Source: Methanobacteriota archaeon
Lineage (GTDB): Archaea > Halobacteriota > Bog-38 > Methanoflorentales > Methanoflorentaceae
Assembly: GCA_028679495.1 (NCBI GenBank)
Contig: JAJRBK010000018.1
Coordinates: 1-34,214 of the forward strand
Direction: 5' to 3'
DNA length: 34,214 nucleotides
In this document: positions 22,068-30,209 of the stretch, in pieces
How the letters are laid out: each line of letters starts with the position of its first letter
How positions within the stretch are numbered: the stretch's first letter is position 1
Translations under genes and position numbers: made by a program
The notes under the pieces: model-generated
Told to the model about the DNA's origin: nothing
The model's input: the letters and a program-made list of their open reading frames with translations, nothing else
The model's database searches: none

Positions 22068-22256
22068 ATGATACCAGTCAGATGTTTCACTTGCGGGGCA
22101 GTCATTTCGAAGCACTGGGACGAGTACAAAGAGCGAACAAGCTCGGGGGAGAACCCAAAAACAGTGCTTGATGACTTAGGCATCCGGCGGTACTGCTGCC
22201 GTAGGATGCTGCTGACACATAAAGAGCTTGTTGATATTTTTGCTCCCTATCAATGA
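22068..22256 (+). CDS. rpoN: RNA polymerase subunit N
   Basis: A 62-residue Rpb10 homologue that clamps D and L in the polymerase. IPVRCFTCGAVISKHWDEY provides the CxxC and the later YCCRRMLLTH the CC pair of the zinc site. The sequence LDDLGIRRYCCRRM is the family hallmark. AGGAT precedes the ATG. It is followed three bases later by tRNA-Pro. Confidence 0.97.
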   Translation: MIPVRCFTCGAVISKHWDEYKERTSSGENPKTVLDDLGIRRYCCRRMLLTHKELVDIFAPYQ

Positions 22257-22259
22257 TAA

Positions 22260-22333
22260 GGGGTTGTGGGGTAGCCTGGATATCCTACGGCGTTCGGGAC
22301 GCCGTAACCTGAGTTCGAATCTCAGCAACCCCA
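22260..22333 (+). tRNA. tRNA-Pro (anticodon CGG) inside the operon
   Basis: A 74-base cloverleaf. Acceptor GGGGTTG/CAACCCC with discriminator A. Anticodon stem CGGCG/CGCCG closing TTCGGGA (anticodon CGG). T arm CTGAG/CTCAG. No intron or encoded CCA. It begins 3 bases after rpoN and ends 27 bases before rpoK. Confidence 0.95.
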
Positions 22334-22360
22334 TATAGGCCCGCAAAAGGAGGAAAGTCG

Positions 22361-22552
22361 TTGAAAGAAACTACTAAAGAGCTTACTCGTTATGAGAGGG
22401 CCAGAATTGTCGGTGCGCGAGCTCTACAAATTTCGATGGGTGCACCGACCCTTATTGAGTCTAACACCACAGATCCGATAGACATAGCATTAGAAGAGCT
22501 GCATAAGGGGATTATTCCGATAACCATAAAACGACGAGGATTGCCTAAATGA
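22361..22552 (+). CDS. rpoK: RNA polymerase subunit K
   Basis: A 63-residue homologue of Rpb6/omega. LTRYERARIVGARALQISMGAPTLI and the ending DPIDIALEELHKGIIPITIKRRGLP are typical. The start is a TTG with a strong AAAGGAGG seven bases upstream. No ATG is available at the right place. The stop overlaps the next gene as ATGA. Confidence 0.96.
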   Translation: MKETTKELTRYERARIVGARALQISMGAPTLIESNTTDPIDIALEELHKGIIPITIKRRGLPK

Positions 22553-23634
22553 ATGCGATCGAGGCTGTATCAGTCACAACAATGCTTGACGCAAAAGGAG
22601 GTGACGCGGTAGAAACTGAGGTAGTTACTACCAGCGGTTACGGCCGCTGTTCATTTCCTGCTCCAAGGGATGCAACCAAAAGTGCGAGAGAAGAGATAGG
22701 AACACTAATCGGTCGAGACGCAAATCAGCAGGCAGATATTGATGACGCGCTCCAAGATGTCTTCGCTCTGCCAAGCATAAGTATGGTCTTCTCAGTCGCG
22801 ATTGCCAACGCAGCAGCTGCGTCGCTTGAGATGCCGTTATACCGTTATTTAGGGGGCCTCTTTGCAAACGCTATGCCGTGCCCTCTCTTGAACATTTTTG
22901 CCGCAGCTGCTGATTATCTTGTAGTCCCCGTAGGTGCAAGTTCGTTTTCTGCAGGGATCGCCTCATCAGTAAGCATCTACCGAGAGTTCAGTAAGTTAAA
23001 TATGCCAAGAGGAGTAAGCGACGCGGATGTCTTAAGCCGCTTGACGTCGATCGTTCAAGCTGTAGGCGATAACTTTGGGTTCGACATTAAATTGGGGGTT
23101 GATTTTGCATCCACCCAGTACACGCCACGCTATTACAACGAGGCTCAGTCGGGCGGCGTGAACAGGAATTGGTTAAGGCACGTATTCGATTTAGTCGATC
23201 GGTACGACCTCTACTACGTCCAAATCCCATTCATCGAGGCTGACCAAAGCTACTTGGCGCAGCTTCGTGACACGTTGCATACGAGATGTCTTGTAGCGTG
23301 TAGCTCGCCACGCGACAACACCTTGGCCGATGCCAAAGAGCAGAATGCTGGTGAAGGTGTTGACGTAGCGCTGATCGCCCCTACAAAGACGATCTCAAAC
23401 GTTTTTAGACTGTTCACAGATGCACAAGGTCATGCTCTCAGCTGTGTAATGTTGACGCATAATTCGACGACGTGTGAGATTTCACCGTCTCACCTAGCTG
23501 TCGCCCTATCAACCCCCTTCATCAAGCTTGGCGTGAAGGGCAGCGAAAATACGTCAAAAATAAACGAACTTCTTCGAATCGAGCAGGAGCTCTATGAAGG
23601 ATCAAACTCCAGAATGGTGAAAAAACCGAGTTAA
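22549..23634 (+). CDS. Enolase-like protein without a complete active site
   Basis: A 361-residue protein related to enolase but shorter than the usual 420-430. It keeps structural segments: VSVTTMLDAKGGDAVETEV at the start, IANAAAASLEMPLYRYLGGL (85-104), CPLLNI, VPVGASSF and KINELLRIEQEL near the end. Of the catalytic set, Asp185 (LGVDFAS), Glu230, His304 and Lys326 remain. The mobile SGAST loop, the NGGxHA histidine, the GDEGG segment with the acid Glu, the third metal Asp (GDD, here CSSPRD) and the base Lys (LIKPNQ, here LIAPTK with Ala277) are lost. It is thus unlikely to interconvert 2-phosphoglycerate and PEP. The frame is open and overlaps rpoK by ATGA, so it is expressed in the operon. 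Function unknown. Confidence 0.85.
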   Translation: MNAIEAVSVTTMLDAKGGDAVETEVVTTSGYGRCSFPAPRDATKSAREEIGTLIGRDANQQADIDDALQDVFALPSISMVFSVAIANAAAASLEMPLYRYLGGLFANAMPCPLLNIFAAAADYLVVPVGASSFSAGIASSVSIYREFSKLNMPRGVSDADVLSRLTSIVQAVGDNFGFDIKLGVDFASTQYTPRYYNEAQSGGVNRNWLRHVFDLVDRYDLYYVQIPFIEADQSYLAQLRDTLHTRCLVACSSPRDNTLADAKEQNAGEGVDVALIAPTKTISNVFRLFTDAQGHALSCVMLTHNSTTCEISPSHLAVALSTPFIKLGVKGSENTSKINELLRIEQELYEGSNSRMVKKPS

Positions 23635-23645
23635 GAGGTGAATTA

Positions 23646-24242
23646 ATGGAAGAGTCCACAGAATACGAATCACTTATACCTATAGATGAATACCTCGCAG
23701 CGGGCGTGCACATAGGAACCCAACAGAAAACCGAGGACATGAAGCGTTTCATCTACCGCGTTAGAGCAGATGGGCTCTACGTGCTTGATGTGAAAGCCAC
23801 CGACGAGCGGGTCAAAATTGCCGCTAAGTTTTTAAGCAAGTTTGACCCGACGCGAACCCTTGTAGTATCAGCGCGACAATATGGTCAATTCCCGGCAACA
23901 ATGTTTGCAAAGGTCATAGGAGCAAAATCGCTCGTCGGGCGTTTTATACCCGGCACCCTGACAAATCCGGAATATAGAGACTTTGTGGAGCCTGATGTGG
24001 TTGTTGTCACCGATCCTATAGGAGACGCACAGGCGGTAAAGGAAGCGGTAGATGTGGGGGTCCCGGTAATTGCCATGTGTGATACCAACAACATGACGAT
24101 GCACATTGATATCGTGATCCCAACGAACAATAAAGGCCGAAGAGCTTTAGCACTTATCTACTGGCTGCTTGCTAAGGAGATCGCGAAGCTCCGTGAGCGA
24201 CAGTTCGAGTATACAGTTAACGATTTTGAAATCGAGATATAG
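23646..24242 (+). CDS. rps2: 30S ribosomal protein uS2
   Basis: A 198-residue archaeal S2. LIPIDEYLAAGVHIGTQQKTEDMKRFIYRVRADGLYVLDVKAT is the conserved N-terminal half. GRFIPGTLTNPEYRDFVEPDVVVVTDP and VPVIAMCDTNN are the other family marks. GAGGTGA lies before the ATG. It sits between the enolase-like gene and the MEMO homologue, matching the common rpoK-eno-rps2 order. Confidence 0.97.
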   Translation: MEESTEYESLIPIDEYLAAGVHIGTQQKTEDMKRFIYRVRADGLYVLDVKATDERVKIAAKFLSKFDPTRTLVVSARQYGQFPATMFAKVIGAKSLVGRFIPGTLTNPEYRDFVEPDVVVVTDPIGDAQAVKEAVDVGVPVIAMCDTNNMTMHIDIVIPTNNKGRRALALIYWLLAKEIAKLRERQFEYTVNDFEIEI

Positions 24243-24253
24243 GAAGGGATTTG

Positions 24254-25012
24254 ATGAGAGAACCTGCAAAAGCAGGCTCATGGTATCCGAGTGACGCGCG
24301 CGCGCTAAGAGCGCTCCTACAGAGCTTTGTTGCGAGGGTGCCACAGCGCGATTTTAAAGCTGCCATTGTGCCCCACGCAGGATATGCGTGCTCAGGCCTT
24401 ACTGCAGGCAAAGTTTATTCGATGCTCCCCAAAGTAAATACTTACGTGATCGTTGGTCCGAATCACTATTATCCCATAGTCTCGGTATCAGATGAACCGT
24501 GGCGTACTCCTCTTGGAAAGGTTGATGTAAACACTGCTATTATCGAAAAGCTTGACATTGACGTGAACAATAAAGCAAACAAAGAGGATAACGCAATAGA
24601 ACTCCAAGTGCCTTTCTTGCAATACTTATTTGATGACTTCACAATAGTTCCTATCACGATGGGACTACAAGGCCCTGAATCGATATCACAAGTCTCTGAC
24701 ACTCTTCAGCATGTAGCCGATGAAGATTTCATATTGATTGCATCCAGTGACTTTACCCACTACGAGCCGGATCAAGTCGCCCGACAGAAGGACCGTTGGG
24801 TAATGGAGCCCATTTTAAAACTAGATGCATCGGAGTTCCTGAAGCGGTCGCGTTCAACCTCGGTATGCGGTTTTGGTCCCATCGCTGTTGCTATGGAATT
24901 TGCCAAGTATAGGGGTGCAGAGCAAGGGGAGCTTGTCAATTATTCGACGAGTGCTGAAACCTGTGGCGATCCGATGGCAGTTGTAGGATATGCGGGCGTT
25001 ATCATGGCCTAA
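24254..25012 (+). CDS. MEMO1 family protein
   Basis: A 252-residue member of the MEMO family, whose fold resembles class III extradiol dioxygenases. REPAKAGSWYPSD opens the protein. The segments IVPHAGYACSGLTAGKVYSML, GPNHYYP, VPFLQYLF and IASSDFTHYEPDQ carry the His, Glu and Asp residues of the putative metal site. SAETCGDPMAVVGYAGVIM closes it. The biochemical role in archaea is not settled. The ATG at 24254 follows AGGAAGGGAT. Its steady place before mevalonate kinase suggests a tie to isoprenoid or translation genes, unproven. Confidence 0.93.
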   Translation: MREPAKAGSWYPSDARALRALLQSFVARVPQRDFKAAIVPHAGYACSGLTAGKVYSMLPKVNTYVIVGPNHYYPIVSVSDEPWRTPLGKVDVNTAIIEKLDIDVNNKANKEDNAIELQVPFLQYLFDDFTIVPITMGLQGPESISQVSDTLQHVADEDFILIASSDFTHYEPDQVARQKDRWVMEPILKLDASEFLKRSRSTSVCGFGPIAVAMEFAKYRGAEQGELVNYSTSAETCGDPMAVVGYAGVIMA

Positions 25013-25052
25013 TCAGAGCGTCAAGGGTCAAGTCACAGCAACTATACATCAA

Positions 25053-25973
25053 ATGATCACCTGTTCTGCACCCGGTAAAGTCTACTTGTTCGGAGAACAT
25101 GCTGTTGTCTATGGACAGCCCGCGATAGCATGCGCAGTAGAAAGACGCGTGTTTACTTCAGTCAAGCTTCTAGCTTCGGGAGAAATAACAGTAAGCGCTA
25201 TGGGTAAGATCCAAAACTGTCATAGCACGGAGTTTAGGTATATATGCCAGGCAGTACAAACCTTCAAAAAGCGTACTAAAAATGATTTTGGTGCAGAAAT
25301 TACCATCAAATCTGAATTACCACCCAGCCAAGGCTTAGGTTCCTCGGCTGCAGTGACAGTCTCTACAATCAAAGCCTTAAGTGAGTGCCTTGGGATAGGG
25401 CTGCGAGACCAGGAAATCGCGGGTATGGGTCACCAAGTCGAGCATGCCATTCAGGGTAGAGCAAGTCCCGCCGACACGTTCGTCTCAGCAACAGGAGGCG
25501 TGGTTTTCATTGAAGGCACGAAGACATCGCACCTAATGCATCCTGACGTACCTATTATCATCGGAGCGACCGGTATTACGAGGTCAACGGGTGACGTTAT
25601 CAACTCTGTAGCACGAATGAAACGTGATTATCCGGAGATCATCAATAACATAATGTCTACGATAGGGGATATCACGCGTCTAGGAGAGCGTAAACTGATT
25701 GGAGGAGACATCAACAACGTAGGCGAGCTTATGAACATAAATCAAGGGCTTCTCGAATCAATAGGCGTCGGCGATATAATGCTAGATAAGCTGATTTATA
25801 GAGCAAGAGATGAGGGAGCTTTAGGAGCCAAAATGACGGGTGCCGGGCGAGGGGGGTGCATGTTCGCCATAGCACGAGAGGGCAACGTTAATGCGATTGC
25901 GGAAGCATTAGCACGAGAAGGCGCTCAAGTATTTATAACTGCATTTAGCAATGCAGGCTTGCGTGTCGAGTAA
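25053..25973 (+). CDS. mvk: Mevalonate kinase
   Basis: A 306-residue GHMP kinase that phosphorylates mevalonate with ATP, the first committed step after HMG-CoA reductase. CSAPGKVYLFGEHAVVYGQPAI (from residue 4) is the mevalonate kinase N-terminus. LPPSQGLGSSAAVTVS is the ATP-binding GHMP motif. KMTGAGRGGCMFAI is motif 3. I choose the ATG at 25053 because the family starts close to SAPGKV. An upstream ATG at 24990 lies inside the previous gene. No clear ribosome binding site is seen. It is followed by isopentenyl phosphate kinase. Confidence 0.95.
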   Translation: MITCSAPGKVYLFGEHAVVYGQPAIACAVERRVFTSVKLLASGEITVSAMGKIQNCHSTEFRYICQAVQTFKKRTKNDFGAEITIKSELPPSQGLGSSAAVTVSTIKALSECLGIGLRDQEIAGMGHQVEHAIQGRASPADTFVSATGGVVFIEGTKTSHLMHPDVPIIIGATGITRSTGDVINSVARMKRDYPEIINNIMSTIGDITRLGERKLIGGDINNVGELMNINQGLLESIGVGDIMLDKLIYRARDEGALGAKMTGAGRGGCMFAIAREGNVNAIAEALAREGAQVFITAFSNAGLRVE

Positions 25974-25989
25974 AGAGATCGTGCCACGT

Positions 25990-26739
25990 ATGATTTTACT
26001 CAAGATTGGCGGCTCTGTCTTAACAGACAAAGCAAGGGAGACAACGATTAATGAAGCGAATATGTGTATGGTAGCCCAGCAAATAGCCAACACGAGGGTC
26101 TCAAAACTTATGCTCGTCCACGGTGCCGGCTCCTTTGGGCACCCGCAAGCTATTAAATACTTATCTGAGGGCTTTAGCGCACAAGGAATATGGAAAACTC
26201 ATGCAGCAGTATGCTTGCTGAATACAATATTCATAGATGAATTACAGTCTAAAAACGTGCCTGCACTGCCGATACACCCACTAGACCACGTTATTGTTGA
26301 CCACGGCAAGATAGTGGAGTTTAATCTGGTTGCCCTACAACTTATGCTTGAAAACAACGTCATTCCAGTCATTCACGGCGACGTCGTGATGGATAGATCT
26401 CGACGTTTCAGCATCCTCTCAGGCGATCAATTAGTAACCCATCTTGCACGCATAATGCGGCCTCAAAAGACAGGCATGGGTACGGACGTCGACGGTATTA
26501 TCTACGAAGGGAAAACGATACGCCATCTCACTCCTACTGATTTTGAGAGGTACCGTGCGGGAATCACTGGTTCAGGCAATATAGACGTAACTGGAGGCAT
26601 GCTACACAAAGTCTCTGAGCTTATTGATCTAGCCAAACTGGGAATATCGTCACAAATATTCGACGCGACCAAGGAGGGAAACATCGCTAGATTCTTGGCC
26701 GCAGGCAACGATCTAGGTACAACGATATCAGCTGAATAA
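25990..26739 (+). CDS. ipk: Isopentenyl phosphate kinase
   Basis: A 249-residue amino acid kinase-fold enzyme that makes isopentenyl diphosphate from isopentenyl phosphate, the last step of the archaeal variant mevalonate pathway. MILLKIGGSVLTDK is the N-terminal ATP loop. LVHGAGSFGHPQA has the conserved His that marks this family. IHGDVVMD and TGMGTDVDGIIY follow. Start at ATG 25990, with the in-frame GTG at 25981 as an alternative. It lies 16 bases after mvk. Confidence 0.95.
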   Translation: MILLKIGGSVLTDKARETTINEANMCMVAQQIANTRVSKLMLVHGAGSFGHPQAIKYLSEGFSAQGIWKTHAAVCLLNTIFIDELQSKNVPALPIHPLDHVIVDHGKIVEFNLVALQLMLENNVIPVIHGDVVMDRSRRFSILSGDQLVTHLARIMRPQKTGMGTDVDGIIYEGKTIRHLTPTDFERYRAGITGSGNIDVTGGMLHKVSELIDLAKLGISSQIFDATKEGNIARFLAAGNDLGTTISAE

Positions 26740-26741
26740 AA

Positions 26742-27806
26742 ATGATAACGAACAGGAAGATAGAACACCTAACACTCTGCACCGAGGAAGACGTTGAGTC
26801 AGGGAAAACTGGCTTCAGTGATATTCGTTTTGTTCATAATGCGCTTCCCGAGGTTTCAAAATCGACGCTTGACACGACAGCAACGTTTCTTGGAAACCAT
26901 TTTAGCAACCCGGTATTTATCGCTGGGATGACAGGGGGGCACCCGGAGACGACAAGAGTAAACGCTGCACTTGCAGAAGCCGCTGAGCAGCTTGGCATAG
27001 GTATAGGAGTGGGGAGCCAGCGGGCGGCGATTGAGAATCCTAAATTAATCGAATCTTTTAGCATCGTTAGAGAGCGAGCCCCCCATGCTTTCGTCGTCGC
27101 GAACATCGGAGCGCTCCAGATCAAGGAGTATGAGCTAGAGGTTGTTGAGCGTTTAATTGAGATGGTCGACGCTAATGCACTTGCGATTCACCTCAACTTT
27201 TTGCAGGAGGCAATACAACCAGAAGGCAATACTGACGCCGAAGGATGCCTCGAAGCGATAGAATCAGTTAGCAAATCAGTTCGCGTGCCAATAATTGCTA
27301 AAGAGACGGGCGCAGGAATCTCACGGGAAGTTGCTGTGAGACTCAAAAAAGCGGGCGTATCGGCAATTGACGTAGGGGGAGCTGGCGGCACGAGCTGGGC
27401 AAAGGTTGAGGCATTCCGCGCGTCTAATGATCCGACCCTAGAAAGGCTTGGAACGTTGTACGAAAGTTGGGGTATACCGACGGCCGTTTCAATATTAGAA
27501 GCATCAAGCCTGCCCATCATCGCAACGGGCGGAATTAGGAATGGGCTCCAAGTAGCGAAGTCTATAGCACTAGGCGCATCGCTTTGCGGTATCGGGCTCC
27601 CACTACTGAAACCTGCATTAAACGGTTCTGTGCATGTGATAAATGAAATAAGCTCCGTCGTTGAAGAATTGAAAGTCGCTATGTTCTTGACAGGCAGCAC
27701 GGAACTAGATGATCTGAGGAGCACCCCCTTAATTATTACCGGCGAAACAGCGCAGACGCTCCAGTTACGAGGGTTCAATTTGATGAGACCTCAGGAGAGG
27801 AGGTAA
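26742..27806 (+). CDS. fni: Type 2 isopentenyl-diphosphate delta-isomerase
   Basis: A 354-residue FMN enzyme that interconverts isopentenyl and dimethylallyl diphosphate. RKIEHLTLCTEEDVE is the conserved N-terminus. FIAGMTGGHPE and GIGVGSQRAAIENP bind FMN. LAIHLNFLQEAIQPEG holds the catalytic Gln. IIAKETGAGISREVA, GGAGGTSWAKVE and IATGGIRNGLQVAK are further signatures. It starts two bases after ipk. The length is normal. Confidence 0.96.
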   Translation: MITNRKIEHLTLCTEEDVESGKTGFSDIRFVHNALPEVSKSTLDTTATFLGNHFSNPVFIAGMTGGHPETTRVNAALAEAAEQLGIGIGVGSQRAAIENPKLIESFSIVRERAPHAFVVANIGALQIKEYELEVVERLIEMVDANALAIHLNFLQEAIQPEGNTDAEGCLEAIESVSKSVRVPIIAKETGAGISREVAVRLKKAGVSAIDVGGAGGTSWAKVEAFRASNDPTLERLGTLYESWGIPTAVSILEASSLPIIATGGIRNGLQVAKSIALGASLCGIGLPLLKPALNGSVHVINEISSVVEELKVAMFLTGSTELDDLRSTPLIITGETAQTLQLRGFNLMRPQERR

Positions 27807-27810
27807 GAAT

Positions 27811-29151
27811 GTGGAAATAGAAGTCAACGCGATTGGCGGTTATGAAGAGGTAGGACGCAATATGACCGCCATCAGAGTGAACGAAGACATCGTGATTATT
27901 GATATGGGACTTCGGCTCGATAGGATTGCTATTCACGAGGATGCAGAAATAGAACGGATGCATTCCATAGATCTCATCAAAATGGGAGCTATACCTAACG
28001 ACGCGGTACTAAGCCGATCAAAGGGATTAGTCAAGGCAATAGTGTGTACGCACGGGCATCTTGATCATATTGGTGCGGTCCCTAAGCTCGCCCATAGGTA
28101 TGAAGCGCCCATAATAGCAACTCCCTTTACAGCCGAGCTCATTGCCCAACAGATAAGCGTTGAGAAGAAGTTCGGCGTGGAGAACCCTCTTTATACGCTT
28201 GACGCGGGGCAGATTTACCAGATTACTCCCGACGTTGCCGTAGAATTTGTGAGAGGGACACACAGTATACCAGATCCCGTTTTTGCTGTGCTTCATACGC
28301 CTGCAGGTGCCCTCGTCTATGCAAACGATTTCAAACTTGATAGGACACCCGTCATTGGCAAACCTCCCGATTTTAATCGTCTCAAAAGCCTAGGCAAAGA
28401 AGGAGTCTTAGCATTAATTGTTGAGAGTACCCGCGTAAAAGTAGCCGGAAAAACGCCTTCAGAACAGATCGCGAAAGATCTTGTCAGAGACGTTCTTTTG
28501 GGAACTGAGGAACTCGAAAACGGCGTGCTTGTCACCACCTTTTCGTCACACATAGCTCGAGTGAAGTCTATCGTAGAAGCCGCCGACGAGATGGATCGAC
28601 ATCCGCTACTTCTCGGTCGTTCCATGGAACGCTATTTAAGGACTGCTGAAAGCGTGGGACTTGTCGAGCTTCCAGATAATGTTGGAGTATATGGAAATAG
28701 AAGATCGGTCGACAAAATTCTCAAGCGGGTTATGCAAGACGGAAAAGAGAAGTATTTACCGATAATAACCGGCCATCAAGGGGAGCCAGAGGCGATGCTC
28801 ACGAGGGTTGCACGTGAACTTACCCCTTATCAAGTTACATCAGGCGACAAGATCGTGTTCTCAGCCGAGGTGATACCATCCCCTCTCAACGTGGCAAACC
28901 GGTATTCGCTCGAAACGAAGCTTAAGATGCATGGTGCACGCCTCTATACAAACGTCCATGTATCAGGCCACGCGGCGCGCGAAGACCACTGGGAGTTCAT
29001 TAAGATGCTAAAGCCAGATCACATCTTCCCCACACATGGCGATCTAAGCATGACGAGCTCGTATGTTGAACTCGCCGAAGAAGCAGGTTACAGTCTAAGA
29101 GATAACATACACCTGCTGAGGAACGGACAGAATATGGCGATTGAGCGCTAA
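27811..29151 (+). CDS. Archaeal RNase J
   Basis: A 446-residue metallo-beta-lactamase/beta-CASP ribonuclease. IGGYEEVGRNMTAIRV starts the fold. CTHGHLDHIGAVPKL (79-93) is the HxHxDH metal motif. YANDFKLDRTP, TTFSSHIARVKSI, SGDKIVFSAEVIPSPLN, HVSGHAAREDHWEFIKMLKPDHIFPTHGD give the remaining motifs. The euryarchaeal members act mainly as 5'-3' exonucleases on RNA. Start is GTG at 27811 with GAGAGGAGGT about seven bases before. Its place between fni and the prenyl synthase is a conserved archaeal arrangement. Confidence 0.95.
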   Translation: MEIEVNAIGGYEEVGRNMTAIRVNEDIVIIDMGLRLDRIAIHEDAEIERMHSIDLIKMGAIPNDAVLSRSKGLVKAIVCTHGHLDHIGAVPKLAHRYEAPIIATPFTAELIAQQISVEKKFGVENPLYTLDAGQIYQITPDVAVEFVRGTHSIPDPVFAVLHTPAGALVYANDFKLDRTPVIGKPPDFNRLKSLGKEGVLALIVESTRVKVAGKTPSEQIAKDLVRDVLLGTEELENGVLVTTFSSHIARVKSIVEAADEMDRHPLLLGRSMERYLRTAESVGLVELPDNVGVYGNRRSVDKILKRVMQDGKEKYLPIITGHQGEPEAMLTRVARELTPYQVTSGDKIVFSAEVIPSPLNVANRYSLETKLKMHGARLYTNVHVSGHAAREDHWEFIKMLKPDHIFPTHGDLSMTSSYVELAEEAGYSLRDNIHLLRNGQNMAIER

Positions 29152-29215
29152 GTTGAAAAAGGCCTTAAAATCCTCGGGCCGTAATCAGGTCGAACAAAAG
29201 AAAGAAAGGAGAAGC

Positions 29216-30184
29216 ATGCACGATTGGAAAGTTAGTGTGCAAGAGAAAAAACGTCTAATAGACGGGGCGCTCGATGAGTTAATTCCGCTGGTGTTTCCCG
29301 AGGAGCTGTACAGGGCCGCTCGGTACCTCATAGAAGCTGGCGGAAAGAGGCTTCGCCCGATCGTTGTTTTGCTTAGCGCCCGAGCTCTACAACCAAATAT
29401 TGAGATAGAGCAGATATTGCCGGCTGCAGCAGCGGTGGAACTGGTCCACAATTTTACGCTCGTACACGATGATATTATGGACGCTGATGAGACACGGCGC
29501 TCCATAGAAACCGTGCATACAAAATGGGGGCTATCAGAAGGAATACTCGCTGGCGACGCCCTTTACGCAAAAGCATTTGAGATTCTTTCCTACACACTAG
29601 CCAAGCCCGAGAATGTGACGAAATGTCTGCGAATTCTGTCAAAGGCCTGCTTGCACGTCTGTGAGGGCCAGTGGCTTGATATTACGTTCGAAAATGATCG
29701 CCGTATATCAGAAGCTCAATATCTTGAGATGGTTCAAAAAAAGACGGCGTCGCTTTACGCAGCCGCCCTCGCAATGGGTGGCATTCTTGCAGACGGCATT
29801 GAAGATGAGATTCAAGCGATGTGGGAATTCGGCTTAGCTATGGGCATAGCCTTTCAGATTCGTGATGACGTGCTTGATTTAATCACGCCGTATGACGTGC
29901 TTGGGAAAGATCGAGGAAGTGACCTAGTAGAAGGAAAGATGACCCTGATAATGATTCACGGGCTCAGGCACGGAGTAAAACTTAACTTATCAGAACTCAC
30001 GGCCGAGAGAGAGATTGACGAGGCAGTGAAGACTTTAGAGGACGCGGGGTCAATCGCTTATGCAATGGAAAAAGCGCATGAGATCTTGGATTCAGGCAAA
30101 TCAAAAATCGCATCGCTCACCGATTCAGAGGCAAAAGAGGAGCTTCTCAAGCTAGCTGAGTACATGATCTCTAGGACGTACTGA
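29216..30184 (+). CDS. idsA: Polyprenyl diphosphate synthase (likely geranylgeranyl)
   Basis: A 322-residue trans-prenyltransferase that joins IPP to allylic diphosphates to make the C20 chain of archaeal lipids. The first Asp-rich motif is in VHNFTLVHDDIMDADETRR, the second in IAFQIRDDVLDLI. GGKRLRPIVVLLSA binds diphosphate. I choose the ATG at 29216, four bases after GGAG (29208-29211). A longer frame opens inside RNase J but is not family-like. Product length cannot be read with certainty. The C20 call follows from archaeal context. Confidence 0.94.
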   Translation: MHDWKVSVQEKKRLIDGALDELIPLVFPEELYRAARYLIEAGGKRLRPIVVLLSARALQPNIEIEQILPAAAAVELVHNFTLVHDDIMDADETRRSIETVHTKWGLSEGILAGDALYAKAFEILSYTLAKPENVTKCLRILSKACLHVCEGQWLDITFENDRRISEAQYLEMVQKKTASLYAAALAMGGILADGIEDEIQAMWEFGLAMGIAFQIRDDVLDLITPYDVLGKDRGSDLVEGKMTLIMIHGLRHGVKLNLSELTAEREIDEAVKTLEDAGSIAYAMEKAHEILDSGKSKIASLTDSEAKEELLKLAEYMISRTY

Positions 30185-30209
30185 GTGTACGCCATCAAGA
30201 GGAGACGAC

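Noticed and set aside
22549..23634. Enolase-like gene as a simple frameshifted pseudogene
   Set aside because: The frame is continuous for 361 codons, has an ATGA overlap with rpoK and aligns to enolase at both ends, so it is a divergent intact gene rather than a broken one.
27188..27778. 196-residue minus-strand reading frame
   Set aside because: It is fully antisense to the type 2 isomerase gene, whose motifs are clear.
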